Below the pieces are notes generated by a model, which was not told the origin of the DNA, did no database searches, and saw only the letters and a list, made by a program, of their open reading frames with translations. 64,000 nucleotides of DNA from Solirubrobacterales bacterium. Its GTDB lineage: Bacteria > Actinomycetota > Thermoleophilia > Solirubrobacterales > Solirubrobacteraceae. The stretch spans positions 1-64,000 of the forward strand of contig JAFAYV010000070.1 in assembly GCA_019240115.1 (NCBI GenBank). Direction: 5' to 3'. Made by a program: the position numbers and the translations under genes. This document shows, one piece after another, positions 31,525 through 41,584 of this stretch (positions within the stretch are counted from its first letter, which is position 1; every line of letters starts with the position of its first letter).

Positions 31525-31733
31525 TCGCCAATAGACTCGCCCGCCGTCCGTGGGTCGTGCCGCACCGAGAGCGCGCCGGCCCGCGTCGGTCGGGTACCGG
31601 GATGCCGCAGGACCAGCCGCCGCCGGCCGAGTCCGCGTCCGCGGGTCGGCGAGATGAATCGTGCCCGACGAGCGGGGCCGGCGCTCTCGATCAACTGCAT
31701 GCCGAGCGCATGCGCGAACGAGAGGAAGGGACA

Positions 31734-33425
31734 TGCCTGACGCAGCTGACCGACGGTCTCCGCGTCGACGCCGGCGATGCCCGGCGGTGGTCGCCGCGGT
31801 CGCCCTGTCGGCGGCGATCGGGCTCGCTGGGGCGTCCGACGCCGCCGCGGCGAGCCGACCGAGCGCCATCACGCTCATCATGGAGCTTGTCCACCCCAAG
31901 GCGACGCTCGCGAGGTTCGTCGCCCAGTGTCGAATCCGACGTCGTCGCACTAACGCGGGTACCTGCCGGTCCGAGCTGATCACGCGCTAGGGCGCCTCGT
32001 CGAAGACCAAGCACGCCGTCCGCGCCTATCTGCGCGCCCACGGCCTGCAGGGCCGGATCGACCCCACCGGCCTGTACGTCATGGTCAGCGCCACCCCAGC
32101 GCAGGCGCGGGCGCTGTTCGGGCTCGGCGCCGCCCACGCCGCATCGGGTGCCAGCGCCGGGCCGACGGTCCCGGCTCGCCGGCACGGTGAGCGGCGTCGC
32201 GAACGGCGACACGCCGCTCGGTCTCTCGCCCCGGACGGGCGGCGGGCGGTCGTTCGATGCCATGCCGGCGGCGACGTCGCCAGGATCGAGCTCGGCGCGT
32301 CGGCGGACCGGCACTCCGGCGGATTGTCCGGCGGGCGTCGACGCGGGGGCGCCGCAGCGCCTCGCCGCCGGCCTGGCCGGGTTCACCCCGACCCAGTACC
32401 TGACCGCCTACGGTTATCCGGCGCTGATCGCCAAGGCGCGGGCGTCGCGGTCCGAGCGGATCGCGGTCGTCGAGATCGGCGACGGGTTTCTCCCGACCCA
32501 CATCACGACGTTCGCGGCGTGCTTCGGGCTGCCGGCGCCGCATCTGCGGACGATCAGCCTGTCCAAGACGACGCTGCCACCGCTCGACGAGGCCGAGCTC
32601 GACCTCGAGGTGCTGACCGCGGCCGCGCCCCGGGGCCACGCGCCGCGACGTCTACGAGGCCGCGCCGACGGCCGGCGAGGTGCTGACCGCGTTCGCGGCG
32701 CCGCTGCTCGTCACGTCCAAGGCTCAGCGGCCGAACGTCGAGTCGATCTCCTCCGGCTTCTGCGAGAAGGCGTCGGCGAAGAAGGCCCTGCGGCTGATCG
32801 ACTCGCTGTTCGAGTTCGACGCGGCCGCCGAGTTCAGCGTCGTCTCCTCCGCGGGTGACACCGGCTCCAGCGGCTGCGCGCTGAACGGCAACGCCTCGGC
32901 GCTGTCGGTCAAGCGGGCGCAGTTCCCGGTCTCGTCGCCGTATGTGACCGGCGTCGGCGGGACCAAACGTCACGCTGACGGCGGCCAACGCGCTCGCCCG
33001 AGGTGACCTGGAACGACAGCCCGCTGAAGTTCGGCGGGGGCGGCGGGGCAGGAGCATCGTGTTCGGCCGTCCGGCATGGCAGACCGCGCCCGGCGTGACC
33101 CGGGGACTCGTGACGTCCCCGACGTCTCCATGCTCGCGGACCTGCTGCCCGGCTCTACCTGCCGCGGAAGGCGAGCTCGTCGGCGAGCGTCGTCGTGCTC
33201 GGGCGACCGCGATCCCGCGACGTCACCGTGGGCAACACGATCCCGCGACGTCACTGTGGGCAACAACGACCTCGGGCGGCTCATCGACCGCAGGGTCCTC
33301 GGGTGCTGCACCGCCCATACGGGCTACGACCTGGCCACGGGTCTGGGCTCGGCGAACGTCGGCGTGAACGTCGCCGCGCTCGCCCACCAGGCCTGCTGCG
33401 CTACCGCGCCGCGCACCGCCGCTAG
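31734..33425 (+). pseudogene. frameshifted S53 (sedolisin/kumamolisin) protease
   Basis: Pieces in three frames follow the order of a secreted sedolisin. A signal peptide (about 31734-31860) comes first; then pro-domain VRAYLRAHGLQGRIDPTGLY after an in-frame TAG at 31988; then mature-domain FTPTQYLTAYGYPALIAKA and AELDLEVLTAAAP (Asp region). After another shift come FSVVSSAGDTGSSGCAL and VTGVGGT, and finally GYDLATGLGSANV near the calcium site, ending at 33425. The GTSxxxP segment with the catalytic Ser is missing. At least four frame breaks exclude an active product. Confidence 0.8.
33210..33265. repeat. 28-bp tandem repeat inside the S53 pseudogene
   Basis: The 28-bp unit beginning cgatcccgcgacgtcac is present at 33210-33237 and 33238-33265 with a single C/T difference. 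It duplicates codons for the DVTVGNN segment of the protease and alters the frame, since 28 is not a multiple of three. Confidence 0.9.
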
Positions 33426-34527
<1,102 letters not shown>

Positions 34528-35694
34528 GTGGCTCCCGCACGCGCTGAGCCGCTGCCCGAGGCCGCCGAGGTCGTCGTCGTCGGCGGCGGCGTCATCGGCG
34601 TCAGCGTCGCCTTCCATCTCGCCGAGGCCGGGCGCGACGTCCTGCTGCTCGACCGCGGACAGCTTGGCGGCGGCTCGACGGCGCGGGCCGCGGGCGGCGT
34701 GCGGGCGCAGTTCTCCGACGCCCTGAACGTCGAGATCGCCCGCCGCAGCCTCGAGTGCTTTCGTGACTTCGCGCGGCGGCCGGGGTGGGAGATCGATCTG
34801 CACCAGGTCGGCTATCTGTTCGCGCTCAGTCGCTGCGAGGACGTGACCGCGTTCGCCGAGGGCGTCGCGCTGCAGAACCGCCACGGCGTGCGCTCGCGGA
34901 TGTGCGATGCCGACGAGGTGCGGCGGCTGTGCCCCCTGCTCGCCGGCGACGACATCCTCGCCGGGGCGTTCTGTCCCGACGACGGGCACGCGACGCCCGA
35001 GGCCGTCGTCCAGGGCTACGCCTTCGCCGCCCGCGCGCACGGCGCCCGGATCCTCACCGGCCATGCGGTGACCGCCATCGAGACGCGCGGCGCGGAGATC
35101 ACCGCCGTCCACACCGAACGCGGCACCGTGCGCACGTCGACCGTCGTCTGCGCCGCCGGCGCCTGGTCGCGCGCGTGCGGCGAGATGGCCGGCGTCGCCC
35201 TCCCGGTGACCCCGCTGCGACGCCAGATCCTCTTCACCGAGCCGATCCCGGACCTGCCCGCCGAGTTCCCGATGACGATCGACTTTCACTCGAGCTTCTA
35301 CTTCCATCGCGAGGGCCCCGGACTGCTGCTCGGGATGTCGCACCGCGACGAGGAGCCGGGCTTTCACCTGGAGACCTCCGACGACTGGGTGCCCGACCTG
35401 CTCGCGGTCGCCGCCCGGCGTGCGCCCCGAATCGCCGAGGCCGGTATCCGCGGCGGCTGGGCGGGCCTGTACGAGATGACCCCCGACCACAACGCGATCA
35501 TCGGCGAGTCGGCCGAGATCTCGCGGTTCCTGTACGCGACGGGGTTCTCCGGCCACGGCTTCCTCCAGGGTCCAGCGGTCGGCGAGATCGTCCGCGACCT
35601 CGTCCTGCGGCGCGAGCCGTTCGTCGACGTCTCGCCGCTGAGCGCCGACCGGTTCGACCTCGCGCGTCCGCGCCCCGAGTTGCACGTCGTGTGA
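34528..35694 (+). CDS. FAD-dependent amino acid/sarcosine oxidase-like oxidoreductase
   Basis: 388 aa; GTG chosen because it places the dinucleotide-binding motif EVVVVGGGVIGVSVAFHLAE about 13 residues in, as in the family. LDRGQLGGGSTARAAGGVRA matches the DAO superfamily FAD-contact segment; the C-terminal GWAGLYEMTPDHNAIIGE and GFSGHGFLQGPAVGEIV are typical of the sarcosine oxidase beta/DadA group. It oxidises an amine or amino acid. The stop overlaps the start of the ThDP enzyme (TGATG), so the two form a coupled pair. Confidence 0.85.
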   Translation: MAPARAEPLPEAAEVVVVGGGVIGVSVAFHLAEAGRDVLLLDRGQLGGGSTARAAGGVRAQFSDALNVEIARRSLECFRDFARRPGWEIDLHQVGYLFALSRCEDVTAFAEGVALQNRHGVRSRMCDADEVRRLCPLLAGDDILAGAFCPDDGHATPEAVVQGYAFAARAHGARILTGHAVTAIETRGAEITAVHTERGTVRTSTVVCAAGAWSRACGEMAGVALPVTPLRRQILFTEPIPDLPAEFPMTIDFHSSFYFHREGPGLLLGMSHRDEEPGFHLETSDDWVPDLLAVAARRAPRIAEAGIRGGWAGLYEMTPDHNAIIGESAEISRFLYATGFSGHGFLQGPAVGEIVRDLVLRREPFVDVSPLSADRFDLARPRPELHVV

Positions 35695-37433
35695 TGCCGA
35701 CCGGCGCGCAGGCCCTCGTCCAGACGCTCGCCGAGCTCGGGGTCCGGCTCGTCTTCGGACTCCCCGGCGTGCACAACCTGTCGGTCTTCCGGGCGCTCGC
35801 CGACTCGTCGATCCGGGTCGTCGGCGTCCGCCATGAGCAGGCGGCGGCCTACGCGGCCGACGGGTTCGCCCGCGCGACCGGGGAGCTCGGCGTCGCGCTG
35901 GTCACCACCGGACCCGGCGCCGCGAACACCCTGGGAGCCACCGGAGAGGCGATGGCGTCGCGGTCGCCGGTGCTCGTCATCGCCACCGACATCCCGGCCG
36001 CGCTGCGTCGCCCCGGGGTCTACCGCGGCGTGCTGCACGAGACCCGAGACCAGGCGGCGATGTTCGCGCCGGTGACCAAGGCGGCGAGCACCGTCGCCGA
36101 CCCGGCGACGATCGGCGACGCGATCCGTGACGCCGCCGCCCTCGCGATCGCCCCCTCGAGCGGGCCGGTCTACCTCGGCATCCCCACCGACCTGCTCGAT
36201 CAGCCATCCCGGGCCGCCGCGAAGTCACCCGCGACAGCGCCACTCGCCACGCCCGACCCCGATCTCGTCGCGGCGGCCGCCGACCTGCTCGCCCGCGCGA
36301 CCCGGCCGCTCATCTGGACGGGCGGCGGCGCCCTGCGCGCCGGCGCCTCGGCGGCGGTCGGCGAGCTCGCCGAGAAGCTCGCCGCGCCCGTCGTCACGAC
36401 CTTCCTCGGCCGCGGCCTGCTCGCGGCCGACCACCCGTGCGCGGTGCCCGGGCCCATCCACGCCCCCGAGGTCGGGCCGCTGTGGGACGAGGCCGACCTC
36501 GTGCTCGCGATCGGCACCGACTTCGACGGGATGATGACCCAGAACTGGGCCATGCCCCGCCCGCCGACGCTGATCGCGATCAACATCGACGCCGCCGACG
36601 CGAACAAGAACTATCGCTCCGACCTCACCCTCGTCGGCGACGCGACGACCGTCACCCGGGCGCTCGCCGCCCGCATCACGCAGGTCCGCGGCGACGTGGC
36701 GCAGCTCGCGGACCGCCTGACCGCGCTCGGCGAGCGCGTCGCCACGGCGGTCAACGCCGAGGATCCACAAGCCGCCGCCTTCCTGCAGATCATGGAGCGC
36801 GCGCTGACTCCCGAGACGATCGTCCTCGCCGACATGTGCATCGCGGGCTACTGGCTCGCGGGCTATCGCCGTGTCCCGCGCCCGCGCACTCTGGCCTATC
36901 CGGCGGGCTGGGGCACGCTCGGCTTCGCGTTCCCGGCCTCGCTCGGCGCGGCGGTCGCCGACCGCGGTCCGACGGTGTGCGTGACCGGCGACGGCGGCTT
37001 CCTGTTCGCGTGCGGCGAGCTGGCCACCGTCGTTCAGGAGCGGATCCCGGTGACGATCGTGCTCGTCGACGACGGCGGCTACGGGATGCTGCGCTTCGAC
37101 CAGTCGCAGGCGGGCGAGGCGCCGTTCGGGGTCGACCTCGCGGTCCCTGACTTCGCGATGCTCGCGGAGGCGTTCGGCCTCCCCGCAAGCACCCATGCCG
37201 GGTTCGACGACGCCTTCGAGGCGTGGCTGGTCGACGCGGTCGCCGGCGGCGAGCCGCGCCTTGGCATCGTCCGCGTCGCGTTGACGCCGCCGCCGACGAC
37301 CTCGCCGCGTTGGTACCGGCGCCGCCCCGCCCCGCTCCGCTCGGCGGGCTCAGAGCGCCGAGACGGCCCGCTCGCTTCCGAGCGCCAGGTCAGCGGCGCG
37401 ACGCGGCGGGCGGATGGATCGAGCCAGCGGTGA
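35694..37433 (+). CDS. thiamine diphosphate-dependent enzyme (acetolactate synthase-like)
   Basis: 579 aa. The N-terminal PYR domain has the activating Glu48 in VGVRHEQAAAYAADGFAR; a central FAD/Rossmann-like domain follows; the C-terminal PP domain has the ThDP motif GDGGF starting at 432 and ending near VDDGGYGML. It catalyses a carboligase or decarboxylase reaction on a 2-oxo acid; the substrate is unknown. No small regulatory subunit is nearby, so it is unlikely to be the biosynthetic IlvB. About 35 basic residues after SPRWYRR look like run-on. Confidence 0.85.
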   Translation: MPTGAQALVQTLAELGVRLVFGLPGVHNLSVFRALADSSIRVVGVRHEQAAAYAADGFARATGELGVALVTTGPGAANTLGATGEAMASRSPVLVIATDIPAALRRPGVYRGVLHETRDQAAMFAPVTKAASTVADPATIGDAIRDAAALAIAPSSGPVYLGIPTDLLDQPSRAAAKSPATAPLATPDPDLVAAAADLLARATRPLIWTGGGALRAGASAAVGELAEKLAAPVVTTFLGRGLLAADHPCAVPGPIHAPEVGPLWDEADLVLAIGTDFDGMMTQNWAMPRPPTLIAINIDAADANKNYRSDLTLVGDATTVTRALAARITQVRGDVAQLADRLTALGERVATAVNAEDPQAAAFLQIMERALTPETIVLADMCIAGYWLAGYRRVPRPRTLAYPAGWGTLGFAFPASLGAAVADRGPTVCVTGDGGFLFACGELATVVQERIPVTIVLVDDGGYGMLRFDQSQAGEAPFGVDLAVPDFAMLAEAFGLPASTHAGFDDAFEAWLVDAVAGGEPRLGIVRVALTPPPTTSPRWYRRRPAPLRSAGSERRDGPLASERQVSGATRRADGSSQR

Positions 37434-37451
37434 CCTCGACCTCCGCGGCGC

Positions 37452-38699
37452 TCAGCGATCCTGCGCCCAGGCGAGCACCCGGCGCGCCAGCTTGTGCAGC
37501 GCACGGACGGCGAGCTCGATGTCCTGCGGCGGCGTGTCCTCGGCGGCGGTGTGGCTGACCCCGCCGAGGCTCTTGACGAACAGCATCACCGTCGGCAGCC
37601 GCCGCGCCATCTCGGCGGCGTCGTGCAGCGGCCCGCTCGGCAGCCGCCGGCTCTCGCCGGCCAGGCCGCGGATCACCTCGTCGGCGAGCTCGATCAGCTC
37701 GGCGTCGAACGGGATCGGCTCGATCTCCCACACCCGCTCCCACGCGACCTCGCACCCCTCCTCGGCGGCGATCCGCTCGGAGGCCGCGCGGGCGGCGTCG
37801 AGCATCTCGGCGAGCACCGCCGCGTGCAGCGCGCGCTGGTCGAGCGTGATCTGACAGGTGCCGTTGAAGGCGGTGACGATGCCGGGGGCGACGCGGACCG
37901 AGCCCGTCGTCGCGCGGACGTCGTCGCGCGCGAGCGCGTCATCGCGAAACGCGAGCGCGCTGCGCGCCGCCGCGAGGAACGCGTCGTGGCGACGATCCAT
38001 CGGCGTCGCGCCCGCGTGGGCGTGGGCGCCGGTGAAGCGAACGACGTGGCGCTGGACGCCGAAGGTTCCGAGCACGACCGCGAGCGGCAGGCCCGCCGCC
38101 TCGAGCACCGGGCCCTGCTCGATGTGGAGCTCGAGGTAGGCGGCGACGTCGCGCAGCCGATCCCGCGCCTCCGCGGCGCGGTCGAGCTCCAGCCCCTGGT
38201 CGTGCAGCGCCTGCTCGAGCGTCGTCCCGTCACGATCGGTGAGCGCCCGGACCGCCTCGGGGTCGAGGGTGCCGGCGGCGGCGCTGGAGCCGAACAGGCT
38301 GCGCCCGAAGCGCGCGCCCTCCTCGTCGGCCCAGTCGACGAGCGTCACCCCGAGCTGCCGCGGCTCGGGCGCGAGCGCGCGCAGGACCTCGAGGCCGGCG
38401 AGCGTCCCCAGCGCGCCGTCGAGCCAACCGCCGTCGGGCACCGAGTCGATGTGACCGCCGATGACGACCGTCCGCGGGCCCGAGCCGGGGGCGGTGGCCC
38501 ACAGGTTGCCGGCGGGGTCGCGCGCGATGCTCACCCCGTCGATCTCGTCCAGCCGGCCCACCAACCATTCGCGCGCCGCCGCCCAGGTTTCGGTGAACGC
38601 GACGCGCTGAGCGCCGTGCTCGTTCCCGGTCAGCTCGCGCAGCTCGCGCAGCGCGGCCAGCGCCCGAGCGCTGTCGACCGTCGGCTCGCGCGCGGTCAT
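37452..38699 (-). CDS. M20 Zn-dependent N-carbamoyl-amino acid hydrolase/allantoate amidohydrolase-like
   Basis: 415 aa. Metal and catalytic motifs: GGHIDSVPDGGWLDGALG (His, Asp), DWADEEGARFGRSLFGS (Glu pair) and LELHIEQGPVLE (His), then the dimerisation motif FTGAHAHAGATPMDRRHDA. These are the hallmarks of the HyuC/AllC/beta-ureidopropionase group. It releases ammonia and CO2 or an amino acid from carbamoyl compounds. The ATG overlaps the stop of an upstream orphan reading frame (TGATG). Convergent with the ThDP gene at 18 bp. Confidence 0.9.
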   Translation of the reverse strand: MTAREPTVDSARALAALRELRELTGNEHGAQRVAFTETWAAAREWLVGRLDEIDGVSIARDPAGNLWATAPGSGPRTVVIGGHIDSVPDGGWLDGALGTLAGLEVLRALAPEPRQLGVTLVDWADEEGARFGRSLFGSSAAAGTLDPEAVRALTDRDGTTLEQALHDQGLELDRAAEARDRLRDVAAYLELHIEQGPVLEAAGLPLAVVLGTFGVQRHVVRFTGAHAHAGATPMDRRHDAFLAAARSALAFRDDALARDDVRATTGSVRVAPGIVTAFNGTCQITLDQRALHAAVLAEMLDAARAASERIAAEEGCEVAWERVWEIEPIPFDAELIELADEVIRGLAGESRRLPSGPLHDAAEMARRLPTVMLFVKSLGGVSHTAAEDTPPQDIELAVRALHKLARRVLAWAQDR

Positions 38700-39028
38700 C
38701 AGCGTACGGCCATGAGCGCGGCGTTCAGCGGACGACCGGCCCTGCGGCCCAGCGCGCCGTGGCGGTCGGCGACGGTGACCGTCGTCCTGCGCGCGGGGTC
38801 CCCGACGACGACATCCCGGCACTCCTCGACGGCCTCGCGACGCGGTTGCGCGGGATCGCGCGCTACTGGGGCGCGCCGGGCGCTGAGCGAGAACGACACC
38901 GGTGCCGGCTCGCTGAGCGGACGCTCTAGGACGCGGACCTCGAGCGTCTCGATCGGCAGCGTCCCGACGCTCACGGTGCGGCCCGAGCACTCTCGTCGCA
39001 CGCGGCCGGTCGTAGCGCAGCCGGTCAT
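38699..39028 (-). pseudogene. possible remnant of the gene upstream of the amidohydrolase
   Basis: A 109-codon frame ends with TGA overlapping the amidohydrolase ATG, a coupling arrangement that rarely arises by chance. The sequence GRTVSVGTLPIETLEVRVLE and the following ~60 residues read like protein rather than noise, but the N-terminal side dissolves into a 24-bp minisatellite. Family not recognised; it could be random. Confidence 0.3.
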
Positions 39029-39030
39029 GG

Positions 39031-39149
39031 CCCGACCGCCCGATGGCCGCATCGCCCGACTGCCCGATGGCCGCACCGCCCGACCGACCGATGGCCGCAC
39101 CGCCCGACCGACCATGGCCGCACGGGCCGACCGCCGATGGCCGCACGAC
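39031..39149. repeat. 24-bp minisatellite, 4-5 copies
   Basis: Units of cccgaccgcccgatggccgc plus four bases recur at 39031, 39055, 39079, 39103 and, degenerate, at about 39127. Units differ by 1-3 substitutions. Part of the 712-bp gap 38700-39411, in which no intact gene is recognised. Confidence 0.9.
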
Positions 39150-39411
39150 TTCATCGCCGCGGACGAGCCGCGAGGCGGCGGCGCATGGCGCGTCGTTGGA
39201 GGCCTGGAACGCGATATCGGCACGCAAGCGCCTACCATCGCACGTGTGGGGCCGCCCGTCTCCACAGCCACCGGACGAGCGCGAGCGGCTGCCGCCCGGC
39301 CCGGGCCGCGCCGTGGCTCGTCCGCGATCGATTCGAGCGCCCGCGAACGATGGCCCGGCGCGAGCGGCCGGCCGTCCTGGCTCGCTGCGGCGAGACTCGC
39401 GTGACGTGTCG

Positions 39412-40176
39412 GTGACGATCGGGATCCTGCACCCCGGCGAGATGGGCGCGGCGGTCGGCGCCGCGTTCGTCGACCTGGGCCACACCGTGTTGTGGGCGAC
39501 CGAGGAACGCTCGGCGGCCACCCGCGAGCGCGCGCGGCACGCCGGCCTGAGGCCGGTGGGCGACATCGACGCGCTCCTCACCCGCAGCGACATCGTCCTC
39601 TCGATCTGCCCGCCGGACGCCGCCCTCGACGTCGCGCGCCGCGCATCGGGCTTCACCGGCGTCTACGTCGACGCCAACGCGATCGCCCCCGCGACCGCGC
39701 TGCGCGTCGCCGAGATCGTTGGCGCCGGCGCGGTCGACGGCGGGATCATCGGCCCCCCGCCCACCCGCGCGGGCACGACGCGCCTGTACCTCTCGGGCGC
39801 CCGCGCTACCGAGGTCGCGACCGCCATCGCCGACGCCCGCATCGAGCCGCGCGTGCTGGGCGAGGGCGGCCCCACCGCCGCCTCGGCGCTGAAGATGACC
39901 TACGCCGCCTGGACGAAGGGCTCGGCGGCGCTCCTGCTCGCGATCGACGGGGCCGCGCGCGCCGAGGGCGTCGCCGACGCACTCGCCGCCGAGCGCGCGC
40001 TCTCGACCCCCGAGCTCGCCGACCGTCTCGCCGCCGCCCAGCGCGCCGCCGACGCCAAGGGCTGGCGCTGGGAGGGCGAGATGCGCCAGATCGCCATCAC
40101 GCTGCTCGGCGCCGGCCAGCCCGGCGGGTTCCACGAGGGCGCGGCAACGATCTACGCGCGCTTCCCAAGGTCGTGA
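39412..40176 (+). CDS. NAD(P)-binding 6-phosphogluconate dehydrogenase-like protein with DUF1932
   Basis: 254 aa; GTG at 39412 (VTIGILHPGEMG) chosen over a GTG two codons upstream because the Rossmann motif starts directly. The first ~130 residues form an NAD(P)-binding domain with GILHPGEMGAAVG in place of GxGxMG; the C-terminal half (GPTAASALKMTYAAWTKGSA) matches DUF1932. Related to beta-hydroxyacid dehydrogenases; substrate unknown. It stands alone between repeat-rich gaps. Confidence 0.82.
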   Translation: MTIGILHPGEMGAAVGAAFVDLGHTVLWATEERSAATRERARHAGLRPVGDIDALLTRSDIVLSICPPDAALDVARRASGFTGVYVDANAIAPATALRVAEIVGAGAVDGGIIGPPPTRAGTTRLYLSGARATEVATAIADARIEPRVLGEGGPTAASALKMTYAAWTKGSAALLLAIDGAARAEGVADALAAERALSTPELADRLAAAQRAADAKGWRWEGEMRQIAITLLGAGQPGGFHEGAATIYARFPRS

Positions 40177-40583
40177 TCAGCCCGTCACACCTGCCGAAGG
40201 GCGGAGGGGTCACCCATCGAGTGCCGCTTACATACGGGGGGTGGCCGCCAATAAGCCGCCTGCGCGCGGCATTCCGGCGGCCACCCCGTGACGGCATTGG
40301 TCCGCCCTCCAGTGTCCGCGGCCGCAGGTCGTGCGGCACCGAAGGCTCACGGTGGATGCCGGGCGAGGACGCCGCAGTCGACGTGTCGCAGCGCCACACG
40401 AGACTTCGAGGACAGCCGGGACCAAGTCCCGCCCGCTCAGCGGCCCGATCAGGCGAGGCCGGAGGTCGAGAGCCGGATGATTCGCGCGGCGCGCGATCCG
40501 GGGAGCGCTCTCGGTGCCACCGTACGTGCGGGAACGACCACTAGCCTCTGCGGGGTCCACCAGTCCAGACGAGGCGGGGAACC
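40177..40583. other. 407-bp intergenic region with a 50-bp palindrome
   Basis: Holds no gene. At 40238-40287 the 12-bp arms GGGGTGGCCGCC / GGCGGCCACCCC are perfectly complementary, enclosing a 26-nt loop that itself has a GCCGC / GCGGC stem. It lies 62 bp past the DUF1932 stop and could be its terminator, or a regulatory element. Confidence 0.7.
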
Positions 40584-40880
40584 ATGGCACTTGACCGACA
40601 GCAGGTCCGAGAGTCGATCGAACGCGCGGGCGACGAGCACTGGGAGGCGCTCGTCGAGCACCACACCGACGTCTATCCCGAGAGCAACCCCACGCCCGGC
40701 GACGTCGCTCGACGAGAGGCCGACCGGCTGAACGAGCTCGGACTGGGAGACGATCCGGACCTCGAGTTGGTCGAGAGCCGGGTGCAGCGCGTCCCGCCGG
40801 CGGTCCGCATCACCCACGTGTTCGCGAATCGCGAGAAGGGCACCCGGTTCGAGACCGATCCGTTCACCGGCTACGAGTAG
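40584..40880 (+). CDS. 98-aa hydrophilic protein of unknown function
   Basis: ATG preceded by a GGCGGGGA purine stretch at Shine-Dalgarno distance. Charged sequence (MALDRQQVRESIERAGDEHW, then RFETDPFTGYE at the end) without cysteines or hydrophobic segments. No family recognised. The last codons are echoed by an imperfect downstream duplication. Confidence 0.65.
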   Translation: MALDRQQVRESIERAGDEHWEALVEHHTDVYPESNPTPGDVARREADRLNELGLGDDPDLELVESRVQRVPPAVRITHVFANREKGTRFETDPFTGYE

Positions 40881-40966
40881 CTTTCGGCCAGACGCGCCTG
40901 CCGGCGTGCGATGTTCACCGGCTTCGAGTAGCTTCGGCAAGACGCGCCGCCACGCCGGCGTGCGAT
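40862..40966. repeat. ~52-bp imperfect tandem duplication at a gene 3' end
   Basis: 40862-40912, containing the last six codons and stop of the 98-aa protein, is repeated imperfectly at 40913-40966 (gttcaccggcttcgagtagc), with small indels and substitutions. Confidence 0.85.
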
Positions 40967-40982
40967 ACGCCTCGCTCGGCGC

Positions 40983-41447
40983 TCATCCCCCTCCACCCGC
41001 GAGCCCGATTCGCCTCAGCGCGATTGACGGTCCGGTCGCGGCTCGCGCGTGCCGCGTCAGCTCCACCCGATCGACGTCCTTGACGCTGAGAAAGCAGTCC
41101 CAGTCCGATGGGCCGACCAGCCTCGGCGCCGCGAGCGCACGTCCATCGGTCTCGAGCGCCAGCACCACGCGGTCGTCCTCCGCCTGCTCACGCGTGAGCA
41201 CGACCGTGTAGTCGCCCGAGGCGACCGTGACATGCCGTGCGGCATCGCGCGCTCGCGCCACCGCCAGCAACGTCGCCAAGCGGATACCGCGATGGCCCTG
41301 GCCGAGGCGGCTGAAGCCCTCGAGGCAGTGAAAGTCGACGGTCACCTCGTCCTCGGCCAACGCGCACAGCTCGTCGAGGCCGAAGCTCCGCGGTCGCTCC
41401 ACCTCGCCGCTGACCGTGACGTTGAGCCGCGCGGCTGCGGGTTGCAC
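40983..41447 (-). CDS. minimal sulfite-oxidase-fold (Mo-pterin) domain protein
   Basis: 154 aa from GTG at 41447 (another GTG five codons upstream is possible). VDFHCLEGFSRLGQGHRGIR contains the Cys (Cys41) that ligates Mo in SUOX/YedY enzymes, and FLSVKDVDRVEL matches the fold's C-terminal strand. It is much shorter than YedY (~300 aa): no Tat signal, no dimerisation domain. It may be a reduced oxidoreductase or have lost activity. Its cofactor could come from the same Moco pathway as CoxL, but MocA makes the dinucleotide form that SUOX enzymes do not use. Confidence 0.72.
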   Translation of the reverse strand: MQPAAARLNVTVSGEVERPRSFGLDELCALAEDEVTVDFHCLEGFSRLGQGHRGIRLATLLAVARARDAARHVTVASGDYTVVLTREQAEDDRVVLALETDGRALAAPRLVGPSDWDCFLSVKDVDRVELTRHARAATGPSIALRRIGLAGGGG

Positions 41448-41584
41448 GGGCCGAGCGTACACGTGTCGCACGGCAGCAGTAATGATCCGTCCGCAGTCGG
41501 TTACTCGCGGTCGCCGACCGGCACGGGCGAAAGACGGACGCGGGCTCGCACCGTCCAGCGGCCGCGTCGACAAACCCTTCGCGC

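Noticed and set aside
39031-39149. 24-bp repeats as a CRISPR array
   Set aside because: Units are contiguous with no unique spacers and drift from copy to copy, so this is a minisatellite.
39043-39411. N-terminal extension of the DUF1932 protein through the minisatellite
   Set aside because: The extra ~120 residues are repeat-encoded (DGRTARPT-like) and the Rossmann motif of the family starts right after the chosen GTG.
37452-39656. 734-codon version of the amidohydrolase
   Set aside because: The upstream ~320 codons are low-complexity and pass through the minisatellite; the ATG at 38699 gives the standard family length.
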